DNA of 64,000 nucleotides, taken from UBA8190 sp003453695 (GTDB taxonomy: Bacteria; Actinomycetota; Acidimicrobiia; Acidimicrobiales; UBA8190). The position numbers and the translations under genes are program-made. Positions 24,698-31,410 of this stretch are shown piece by piece. The stretch spans positions 1 through 64,000 of the forward strand of contig DAIRBY010000003.1 of NCBI GenBank assembly GCA_036796975.1, in the 5' to 3' direction. The stretch's first letter is position 1, and every line of letters starts with the position of its first letter. The notes below the pieces were generated by a model that was given only the letters and a program-made list of their open reading frames with translations, was not told where the DNA came from and searched no databases.

Positions 24698-25890
24698 CTC
24701 GCCGCCCCTTTGGGCTCGGCGGGCAGGCCGAGCACCCTCTCGCCGATGATGTTGCGCTGGATCTCGTTCGACCCGCCGTAGATGGTGTCGGCACGCGAGA
24801 AGAGGAACACCCGCTCGAGCTCGGAGAGCTCGGCGCCTTCGGCCCCGTCGCCCACCAGCATGGCCTGCGCCCCCGTCACGTCCATGGCCAGCTCGCCCAG
24901 GTCGCGGTGCCAGGTGGCCCAGAACAGCTTGGAGATCGACGCCTGCGGCGAGGCGGCCGGGCCCTCGACGCCGGTCAGCGACCGCAGCGTGTTGAGGCGC
25001 AGCACGAAGAGCCGGGCCCACGACTCGGCCAGACGCTGGCGCATGCGGGGATCACCGGCCGCCCCGTTGTCCCTGGCGGTGGCGAGCATGTCGTCGAGCT
25101 GACGGCGGAAATGGACGATGTCGCCGAGCAGCCCGACGCCGCGCTCGAAGGCCAGCGTGGCCAGCGCCACCCTCCAGCCGTCGTTCACGTCACCGACCAC
25201 CAAGTCGGTGGCGGTGCGGGCGCCGTCGAAGAAGACCTCGTTGAACTCGGCCGTGCCCGTCAGCTGTCTGATGGGGCGGACCTCGATCCCCTGCTGGTCC
25301 ATGGGGACGAGAAGATAGGACAGCCCCCGATGGCGCGGCGCCTCCGCATCGGTGCGGGCCACCACGAAGCACCAGTCGGCCCACTGGGCGTACGACGTCC
25401 ACACCTTCTGGCCCGTGAGCACCCATTCGTCGCCGTCGAGCACGGCGCGTGTCTGCACGTTGGCGAGATCGGAACCAGCGTCGGGCTCCGAGTACCCCTG
25501 GCACCACAGCTCGGTGCCGAGGCGGATCGGTTCCAGGAAGCGGCGTTTCTGTGCCTCGGTCCCGTGGGCAATGAGGGTCGGGCCGAGCAGGCCCTCCCCC
25601 ATGACGCCGACGCGTGCCGGGGCGTCAGCACGCACGTACTCCTCGTTCCAGGCCACCTGCTGGGCCATGGTGGCGCCGCGACCGCCCGCCGACTGCGGCC
25701 ATCCCACGCAGGTCCAGCCGCTCTCCCCCAGGCGGCGCTCCCAGGCCAGGCGGATGTCGCGCCCCTGGTGCTCGTTGCCGACCCGGCCCAGGCCTCTGGC
25801 GCCGGCGAAATCACCGGACAGATTGGCCTCCAGCCAGGCTCGCGCCTCCTTGCGGAAGGCGGCGTCCTCGGGGCTCTCGTGGAGGTCCAT
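24694..25890 (-). CDS. fadE30: FadE30-like acyl-CoA dehydrogenase
   Basis: 398 residues from ATG 25890 (MDLHESPEDAAFRKEAR); the longer frame reaches into the msrB promoter and is rejected. Motifs: CVGWPQSAGGRGATM, LWCQGYSEPDAGSDLANV, VWTSYAQWADWCFV, TGTAEFNEVFFD, and FSRADTIYGGSNEIQRN. From memory these match FadE30 (Rv3560c), which acts on 5-hydroxy-HIP-CoA in steroid ring C/D degradation. The catalytic base is not the YEGT Glu, which is Gly here. I found neither a KstR nor a KstR2-like (AnCAAGnnCTTGnT) site upstream. Confidence 0.88.
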   Translation of the reverse strand: MDLHESPEDAAFRKEARAWLEANLSGDFAGARGLGRVGNEHQGRDIRLAWERRLGESGWTCVGWPQSAGGRGATMAQQVAWNEEYVRADAPARVGVMGEGLLGPTLIAHGTEAQKRRFLEPIRLGTELWCQGYSEPDAGSDLANVQTRAVLDGDEWVLTGQKVWTSYAQWADWCFVVARTDAEAPRHRGLSYLLVPMDQQGIEVRPIRQLTGTAEFNEVFFDGARTATDLVVGDVNDGWRVALATLAFERGVGLLGDIVHFRRQLDDMLATARDNGAAGDPRMRQRLAESWARLFVLRLNTLRSLTGVEGPAASPQASISKLFWATWHRDLGELAMDVTGAQAMLVGDGAEGAELSELERVFLFSRADTIYGGSNEIQRNIIGERVLGLPAEPKGAAR

Positions 25891-26011
25891 CGGCACGGCG
25901 ACGTTAGCAGCGGTCCTGGCGCGATCCTGGCGGACGATCGCCGTCGCCGGCACGGCAAACTGTGAGGGAACCCCCGGGGATTTCGAAGCCGCGTACGAGG
26001 GAGGCCCCGCC

Positions 26012-26449
26012 ATGGACAAGGTCGAGAAGACAGAAGAGGAGTGGAAGTTCGAGCTTCCACCCGACCGTTACCACGTGCTCAGGGAGAAGGGCACCGAACC
26101 GGCATTCACCGGCGCCCTGCTCGACATGCACGACCCCGGGCTCTTCGTGTGCGGCGCATGCGGAGAGCCGCTGTTCCGCTCCGACGACAAGTTCGACTCG
26201 GGATCGGGATGGCCCAGCTTCACCCGGGCGGTGAAGGACGGCGTCATCATCGAGACCGAGGATCGCTCGCACGGGATGACCAGGACCGAGATCACCTGCG
26301 CCCGCTGCGGGGGGCACCTGGGGCACGTCTTCCCCGACGGCCCCGGGCCCACCGGCCTTCGCTACTGCGTGAACTCCCTGTCGCTCGAGTTCGAGCCCGA
26401 CCGCCAGGAGAGCTCGGAGGACACCGCCTCCGCCACACCGTCGGCGTAG
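26012..26449 (+). CDS. msrB: Peptide-methionine (R)-S-oxide reductase MsrB
   Basis: 145 residues from ATG 26012, with GAGGGAGG upstream. MsrB signatures: zinc-binding CGACG and CARCGG pairs, GSGWPSFT, HLGHVFPDGP, and the catalytic Cys in RYCVNSLSLEF. It repairs methionine-R-sulfoxide in the cytoplasm. It diverges from the fadE30 operon. The C-terminal 15 residues are Ser/Ala-rich and poorly conserved. Confidence 0.93.
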   Translation: MDKVEKTEEEWKFELPPDRYHVLREKGTEPAFTGALLDMHDPGLFVCGACGEPLFRSDDKFDSGSGWPSFTRAVKDGVIIETEDRSHGMTRTEITCARCGGHLGHVFPDGPGPTGLRYCVNSLSLEFEPDRQESSEDTASATPSA

Positions 26450-26658
26450 ACGCCCGGAAGCGGGTCGAGGAGGACGCGGTCCTCGAGAAGCTCGAAGAAG
26501 GCGGCCACGGCGGCCGCCTCAGAAGGCCGGCCGCATCGGAGGAGGGCTCGCTCCGCCTGGGCGCAGGCTTCGAGGGCGTCGAACACCTCGAGCTTGGTGA
26601 GCACGACGGCGTCGGCGAAGTGTGAGGGCCGGCGGGCGGTGTAGTCGGTGCCCTTCAT
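26362..26658 (-). CDS. Small hypothetical protein
   Basis: 98 residues from ATG 26658. The first 70 residues (MKGTDYTARRPSHFADAV and on) read like a compact helical protein; the last 28 are antisense to the msrB end, so the two genes overlap tail to tail by 88 bp. Its ATG overlaps the stop of the small ORF upstream as ATGA. No family is recognised. The coupling supports reality; the antisense tail argues for caution. Confidence 0.45.
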   Translation of the reverse strand: MKGTDYTARRPSHFADAVVLTKLEVFDALEACAQAERALLRCGRPSEAAAVAAFFELLEDRVLLDPLPGVYADGVAEAVSSELSWRSGSNSSDREFTQ

Positions 26659-26807
26659 GGCCGCGACCGCGCCCGGCGGCGCAAGCTATGGATGAGGGCG
26701 GCAGTGACGCCCCCTGCAGCGGCCAGCGCCACTGCCCTCACGACAACAGGAAGGTCCGGCGCCCACCACAAGGGGGCAAGGCCCGGCGTGACGTCGATGA
26801 CAGCCAT
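26655..26807 (-). CDS. Very small membrane protein (50 aa)
   Basis: ATG 26807 to TGA 26655, preceded by GAGGAGCTGCC as ribosome site. The product has one hydrophobic segment, LPVVVRAVALAAAGGVTAAL, then a strongly basic tail (HSLRRRARSRP). It is coupled to the 98-residue ORF by ATGA. No family is recognised. A single-span protein with cytoplasmic Arg-rich end is the simplest reading. Confidence 0.45.
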   Translation of the reverse strand: MAVIDVTPGLAPLWWAPDLPVVVRAVALAAAGGVTAALIHSLRRRARSRP

Positions 26808-26927
26808 TGGCAGCTCCTCGGGCTTCGATGCGGACGGCGCGTGTGAACCTGGCGGCGCCCACGGTGACGGGCTTCATGCGGCACCCCCGGGCCCGGCGGC
26901 GAGGTGCCCGGGCCCGAGGGCGGCCGC

Positions 26928-27359
26928 TCAGGCGTCGGCTCCGATGGTGGCGACGTCGTCGGAGTCGGAGGTCCCGTCGACGTCGCTGTGATCGGCAGTC
27001 CGCCGCGCTGTCCTCGTGACCTCGGCCGTGGCGAACCGCAGCGAGGCCCCCACCTCTTCGGCGCTGATCTCGACGCGGCTGCGACGCTCGCCGAGCTCGG
27101 TCTCCCACACGTGCTGATCGAGCCGGCCGGTCACCAGGACGCGGCTGCCCTTCACCAGGCTGAGGGCGACGTTCTCGGCCAGCTCCCGCCAGCACACCAC
27201 GTCGAAGAAGGAGGTCGCCTCCTCCCATTCCTCGCTGCCTCGTGGCTGCCAGCGGCGGTTCACAGCGAGCCCGAAGGTGGCGTTGGCCTGCCCGTCTCGG
27301 GTGTAACGGATCTCGGGATCCCGGGTGAGATTGCCCGCCAGGGTGGTGGTGTTGCTCAT
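26928..27359 (-). CDS. ssb: Single-stranded DNA-binding protein
   Basis: 143 residues from ATG 27359 (MSNTTTLAGNL), with GGGAGGACC upstream; the longer frame to 27419 has no support. The OB-fold motifs are clear: TLAGNLTRDPEIRYT, FGLAVNRRW, FFDVVCWRELAENVA, GSRVLVTGRLDQH. It binds ssDNA in replication and repair. The C-terminus is acidic but short and lacks the usual D-D-x-x-P-F tip that recruits partner proteins. It may be a second, non-replicative SSB, such as one used in recombination or competence. Confidence 0.88.
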   Translation of the reverse strand: MSNTTTLAGNLTRDPEIRYTRDGQANATFGLAVNRRWQPRGSEEWEEATSFFDVVCWRELAENVALSLVKGSRVLVTGRLDQHVWETELGERRSRVEISAEEVGASLRFATAEVTRTARRTADHSDVDGTSDSDDVATIGADA

Positions 27360-27721
27360 GAGGCTTAGGTCCTCCCTCGTGGTCAAGGGCGCACGCTGTG
27401 GCGCCCGCTTCGCCACCAACGTCAGGTGACCGGGCCACCATCGGACGGTCGCTTGGCTCGAGACCTTGCTGGGACCCTCGCAGAAGGGCAGGTGAAGAGG
27501 GAATTTGCCTCCTTCAGCGCAACCCCGGTCGTGCCGATACCACCTATGGCGCCCGTCCGCCGCCGACGGGCTGGACGGCGCTTCGGGGGACGACGGAGAC
27601 GGGGTGGCCGCGACGCAGCGCAGCCGGCCTGCTGCGCCTGAGGGGGCAACGCCGCGCCACCCCGGATCCGTCCCTCACTCGGTCGGCAGGTGAGGTACAC
27701 GGCCGAGACGGAGAGGCGGCC
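27360..27721. other. Intergenic region, no supported gene
   Basis: This 362-bp stretch between ssb and the DUF1015 gene must hold the ssb promoter. Open frames on both strands here are Arg/Pro-rich and without ribosome sites. An imperfect GC-rich inverted repeat occurs near 27613-27640. I see no RNA gene or terminator I can support. Confidence 0.5.
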
Positions 27722-28909
27722 TCAGTCCCGAACCGGCCGGAACACCATCCCGGTACGCGGCTTCGGATGGAAGTAGGTGCTCTTCGGGGGCATGCGCCGG
27801 CGGGCTCGCGCCCACTCCCCGATCTGGGCCACGGTGACGGGGCGGAGGAGCACGGCGGCGTCGGCACCCCCGGCCACGACCGTGCTCACCACGGTGCGCC
27901 AGTCGTGGTGGTGTTGCACGGTGGCCCCCGGGATCTCGTCGACGGCCATGGCCACGAGGCTCGAGTCGAGGTCGGAGTCGGCGGCCTGGTAGGCGTCCTC
28001 GTGGGGGTTGAGCAGCCACACCTCGCCCCGGCTGATCAGAGCGAGCACGTCGGAGTCGGCCACCGCCTCGACCACGTCTTCCTCGTTCGGGCCGGCGTGG
28101 ACGCAGTCGAACCACTTCCCGAAGGCCTCCAGGAGATCGGTGCCTGGAGGCACTCGCACCGTCCGGTGGATGGGCCGCACCGTGAGCTGGCCGGGAGCCA
28201 GCTCGACCACGAGCGTCATCACCAGGTCGTAATCCCCTCGGACGCCCTCGCGTTCGGCTCGCCGTTCGCCCTGGTAAGCGAGAGCGGTCTCGTATCGGTG
28301 GTGCCCGTCGGCGATCACCACCGGCGAGGCGTCCACGCTCAAGGTGACGGCTTCGATGGTGGAGGGATCGTCGAGGACCCAGAGCTCGTGCAGCACGCCG
28401 TCGTCGTCCGTGGCGGCGGCATCGGCAGGCTTGGTCTGCTCGTACAGCGAGGACAGACCCTCGGTGAGCGACAGGCCCCAGATCGGCGACAGGTTGGCGT
28501 GACAGGCACGCAACAGATCGAGACGGTCGCTCTTGTCCTTGGGGATGGTCTGCTCGTGGGGCAGGATGTCGCCGCCGATCGGCTCACAGGCCAGCGCACC
28601 GATGACCCCTGTGGTGCGCTCGCCTCCCGGGACGGTCATCCGGTAGGCGTAGAAGACGGGCGCGGTGTCGGACAGCAACGTCCCGTCCTCGATCCACTGG
28701 GCGAGCAACGCGGCGGCTTTGGCATATCGGTCCAGCCCGCCGGCGGCGTCGTCGACGGGCAGCTCGACGTGGATGGCGTTGGCCCGGTGGCGGGCGGCCA
28801 GCTCGGCGCGCTCCTCGGGGCCGACCACGTCGTAGGGAGGGGCGATCACGGCATCGAGGGCGACGGACGCGTCGTAACGGAGACCGGCGAACGGCTCGAA
28901 TCGGGGCAC
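27722..28909 (-). CDS. DUF1015 family protein
   Basis: 395 residues from ATG 28909. Family hallmarks: FAGLRYD and APPYDVV at the N-terminus, HEQTIPKDKSDRL near residue 120, IADGHHRYETALAY in the middle, and MPPKSTYFHPKPRTGMVFR at the end. The family is widespread and soluble. Its biochemical role is uncertain; it has been associated with serine/phosphoserine metabolism in some bacteria. It is a single-gene unit divergent from the MFS transporter. Confidence 0.88.
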   Translation of the reverse strand: MPRFEPFAGLRYDASVALDAVIAPPYDVVGPEERAELAARHRANAIHVELPVDDAAGGLDRYAKAAALLAQWIEDGTLLSDTAPVFYAYRMTVPGGERTTGVIGALACEPIGGDILPHEQTIPKDKSDRLDLLRACHANLSPIWGLSLTEGLSSLYEQTKPADAAATDDDGVLHELWVLDDPSTIEAVTLSVDASPVVIADGHHRYETALAYQGERRAEREGVRGDYDLVMTLVVELAPGQLTVRPIHRTVRVPPGTDLLEAFGKWFDCVHAGPNEEDVVEAVADSDVLALISRGEVWLLNPHEDAYQAADSDLDSSLVAMAVDEIPGATVQHHHDWRTVVSTVVAGGADAAVLLRPVTVAQIGEWARARRRMPPKSTYFHPKPRTGMVFRPVRD

Positions 28910-29030
28910 GGGCCTCTACGTAGCACACGCCATGTGGGCCGCCCACCCCCGACGTCCCGAAGGCGGCGGTCGGGAGGGGCCGCTCCCGGGACCCTGACGG
29001 CTGGGGTTCGGCTTGCCGGGAGGTGAGACC

Positions 29031-29046
29031 TTTACGTTCACGTAAA
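29031..29046. promoter_or_regulatory. Perfect palindrome at the MFS-MerR promoter
   Basis: TTTACGT-TC-ACGTAAA is a 7-bp inverted repeat with a 2-bp centre. It overlaps a -10-like TAAACT (29043-29048), which lies 8 bp before the ATG of the transporter, implying a leaderless mRNA. Palindromes of this kind within the promoter are typical for MerR-type regulators, and the second gene of the operon encodes one. Autoregulation is inferred. Confidence 0.7.
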
Positions 29047-29056
29047 CTGTGCGTCG

Positions 29057-30913
29057 ATGTCCTCTGCCCCGCCCTCGGCGCCGGGTGCCGCTCTGGCCAC
29101 CACCCCCGTGCCCGGCACCGCCCATCGGGACCGCTACAAGTGGACCGTCCTGGTCAACACCACGGTCGGGGTGTTCATGGCCATGATGAACACGTCGGTG
29201 GTGATCATCTCCCTGCCGGCCATCTTCCGCGGCATCCACGTCAACCCGCTGCAGGCATCCAACATCGGGCTCCTGCTCTGGCTGCTCATGAGCTACATGG
29301 TGGTCACCGCGGTGTTGGTGGTCACCTTCGGGCGGATCGGTGACCTGTTCGGACGGGTGCGCATGTACAACGCCGGCTTCGCCGTCTTCACGGTCGGATC
29401 GATCCTCCTGGCCGTCTCCCCCGTCACCGGACCGACCGGGGCACTCGTCCTCATCGGACTGCGAGTGGTCCAGGGCATCGGCGGGGCACTCCTCATGGCC
29501 AACTCCATGGCCATCATCACCGATGCCTTTCCCGTGAATGAGCGGGGAATGGCGCTCGGGATCAACATCGTGGCCGGGATCTCCGGTTCTTTCCTGGGGC
29601 TGCTGGTGGGCGGGTTGCTCGCCGATCTCGACTGGCGGCTCGTGTTCCTCGTGAGCGTGCCGTTCGGCGTCGCCGGGACGATCTGGGCCTACCTCAAGCT
29701 CCACGACACCGGGGTGCGCAGGGACGCGCGCGTCGACTGGTGGGGCAACGCCACCTTCGCCCTGGGACTCGTGCTCGTGCTCGTCGGGCTCACCTATGGC
29801 CTCATGCCCTACGGCGGCCACTCCATGGGGTGGACGAGCCCCTCGGTGCTGGCCGAGATCATCGGTGGCATTGCCTCCCTCGGGCTCTTCGTCTTCATCG
29901 AGAGCAAGGTCGAGGACCCGATGTTCCATCTGGGGCTGTTCCGCATCCGGGCGTTCGTGGGCGCCGGCGTGGCCAACCTGCTGTCCAACATGGGCCGAGG
30001 CGGGCTGCAGTTCATGCTCATCTTGTGGTTGCAGGGGATCTGGCTGCCCCTTCACGGTTACTCGTTCGCTGCCACGCCCCTGTGGTCAGGGATCTACCTG
30101 GTGCCCATGTCGATCGGCTACCTGCTGTCCGGACCTCTGGCGGGAAGGCTCTCGGACCGTCAGGGCCAGAAGTGGTACTCGACTGTGGGAATGCTGGGCG
30201 CGGCAGCCACGTTCCTCGTCCTGCTGGCGCTGCCTGTGAACTTCCCCTATCCGGCCTTCGCCGCCATCGTTCTCGCCAACGGGGTGTGCACGGGCCTGTT
30301 CGCGGCGCCGAACACGACAACGCTCATGAACGCCGTGCCGCCCGGGCAGCGCGGTGCCGCATCGGGGATGCGGGCCACGTTCATGAACGCCGGCTTCGTG
30401 CTCTCGATCAGCATCTTCTTCTCGCTCATGATCGTGGGACTCGCCACGACCCTGCCGCACGCCATGTTCTCGGGCCTCACGTCCCAGGGCGTCCCGGCTT
30501 CCGTCGCCCACCGAGTCGCCGGGCTGCCGCCGGTGGGGACGCTGTTCGCGGCGTTCCTCGGCTACAACCCCATCGGCACCCTCCTCGGCCCGAACGTGCT
30601 CGCCGGCGTCGGTCCCGCTCACGCCGCCACGGTCACCGGCAAGGCGTTCTTCCCGTCGCTCATCTCCGGGCCCTTCCATCACGGCCTGATTGTCGCCTTC
30701 ACCGCCTCAGCCGCGCTGTGCGCCCTGGCGGGTTTGGCGAGCCTGTGGGCCGGCGACGAACCGTACGACGACCCCGAAGAGCGCCCGGTTCCGTTCCAGG
30801 TGGCCGCCGTCTCCCCGGCAGGCGCCCCCTCCAGCGCAGCGCCGTCCGTTGCGTACGTCGAGGCCGACGAAGCTCGAGAGGCCGAGGGGGTGCAAGCGGT
30901 GGGACGACGATGA
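29057..30913 (+). CDS. MFS transporter, DHA2 (EmrB/QacA) family
   Basis: 618 residues from ATG 29057. About 14 hydrophobic segments are visible. The first contains NTTVGVFMAMMNTSVVIISL; motif A follows as GRIGDLFGRVRMYN. The antiporter motif C-like stretch is seen near GINIVAGISGSFLGLL. The family exports drugs or lipophilic compounds by proton antiport. A loop before the last segment and a C-terminal tail are hydrophilic. It is co-transcribed with the MerR gene by ATGA overlap, so it is probably induced by its own substrate. Substrate unknown. Confidence 0.9.
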   Translation: MSSAPPSAPGAALATTPVPGTAHRDRYKWTVLVNTTVGVFMAMMNTSVVIISLPAIFRGIHVNPLQASNIGLLLWLLMSYMVVTAVLVVTFGRIGDLFGRVRMYNAGFAVFTVGSILLAVSPVTGPTGALVLIGLRVVQGIGGALLMANSMAIITDAFPVNERGMALGINIVAGISGSFLGLLVGGLLADLDWRLVFLVSVPFGVAGTIWAYLKLHDTGVRRDARVDWWGNATFALGLVLVLVGLTYGLMPYGGHSMGWTSPSVLAEIIGGIASLGLFVFIESKVEDPMFHLGLFRIRAFVGAGVANLLSNMGRGGLQFMLILWLQGIWLPLHGYSFAATPLWSGIYLVPMSIGYLLSGPLAGRLSDRQGQKWYSTVGMLGAAATFLVLLALPVNFPYPAFAAIVLANGVCTGLFAAPNTTTLMNAVPPGQRGAASGMRATFMNAGFVLSISIFFSLMIVGLATTLPHAMFSGLTSQGVPASVAHRVAGLPPVGTLFAAFLGYNPIGTLLGPNVLAGVGPAHAATVTGKAFFPSLISGPFHHGLIVAFTASAALCALAGLASLWAGDEPYDDPEERPVPFQVAAVSPAGAPSSAAPSVAYVEADEAREAEGVQAVGRR

Positions 30914-31410
30914 CGCCTACGCTCCCCTCCGTGGCACCGAATTCGGGGCCCGTGTCGCTGAGGATCAGCGAAGCCGCAGCGCAGGCGGGCACGTCGACCC
31001 GGACGCTGCGGTACTACGAGGAGCTCGGGCTGCTCCGTCCGTCTCGCCATTCCGTGGGCGGAGCCCGGCGGTATACCGAGGACGACGTGGCCCGGCTGCG
31101 CAGGATCCGCGAGCTCCAGGAGCTGCTCGGCTTCGACCTGGGAGAGATCGGCGACATCCTGCGCAACGAGGACCAGCTCGCCGAGTTGCGCAACGAGGTC
31201 CAGGCAGGAGTGACACCCGAGCGCCACAGGCAGATCTTGGATGAGGCCATGGAGATCAACAACCGGTTGCGAGCATTGGTTCGCGCCAAGCAGGACCGGC
31301 TGCAGGTGATGATGCAGGAGCTGGAAGCGAAGGCTCGTCGTTATCGGGCTCGGTTCAAGGAGCTCGACACCGGATCAGGCGCCGCGTCGCGCTCCCGTGC
31401 GTCGGGATAG
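30910..31410 (+). CDS. MerR-family transcriptional regulator
   Basis: 166 residues from ATG 30910, overlapping the transporter stop as ATGA. The winged-helix DNA-binding part is residues 18-85: RISEAAAQAGTSTRTLRYYE, GLLRPSRHSVGGARRYT and DVARLRRIRELQELLGF. A long coiled coil follows (residues 105-150). There is no Cys pattern for metal sensing, so it probably senses an organic ligand. Likely target: the palindrome at 29031. Its 3' end overlaps the convergent LysM-BTAD gene by 36 bp. Confidence 0.9.
   Translation: MTPTLPSVAPNSGPVSLRISEAAAQAGTSTRTLRYYEELGLLRPSRHSVGGARRYTEDDVARLRRIRELQELLGFDLGEIGDILRNEDQLAELRNEVQAGVTPERHRQILDEAMEINNRLRALVRAKQDRLQVMMQELEAKARRYRARFKELDTGSGAASRSRASG

Noticed and set aside
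25891..26011. KstR2-type site for the fadE30 operon
   Set aside because: I read this promoter region for AnCAAGnnCTTGnT and for the KstR form and found neither.
27422..27700. Minus-strand ORF of 92 codons between ssb and DUF1015
   Set aside because: Extremely Arg/Pro-rich and without recognisable structure; most likely non-coding.
29031..29046. Reading the TTTACGT palindrome as another KstR box
   Set aside because: It lacks the AAC-nn-GTT core and belongs with a MerR regulator in the same operon.
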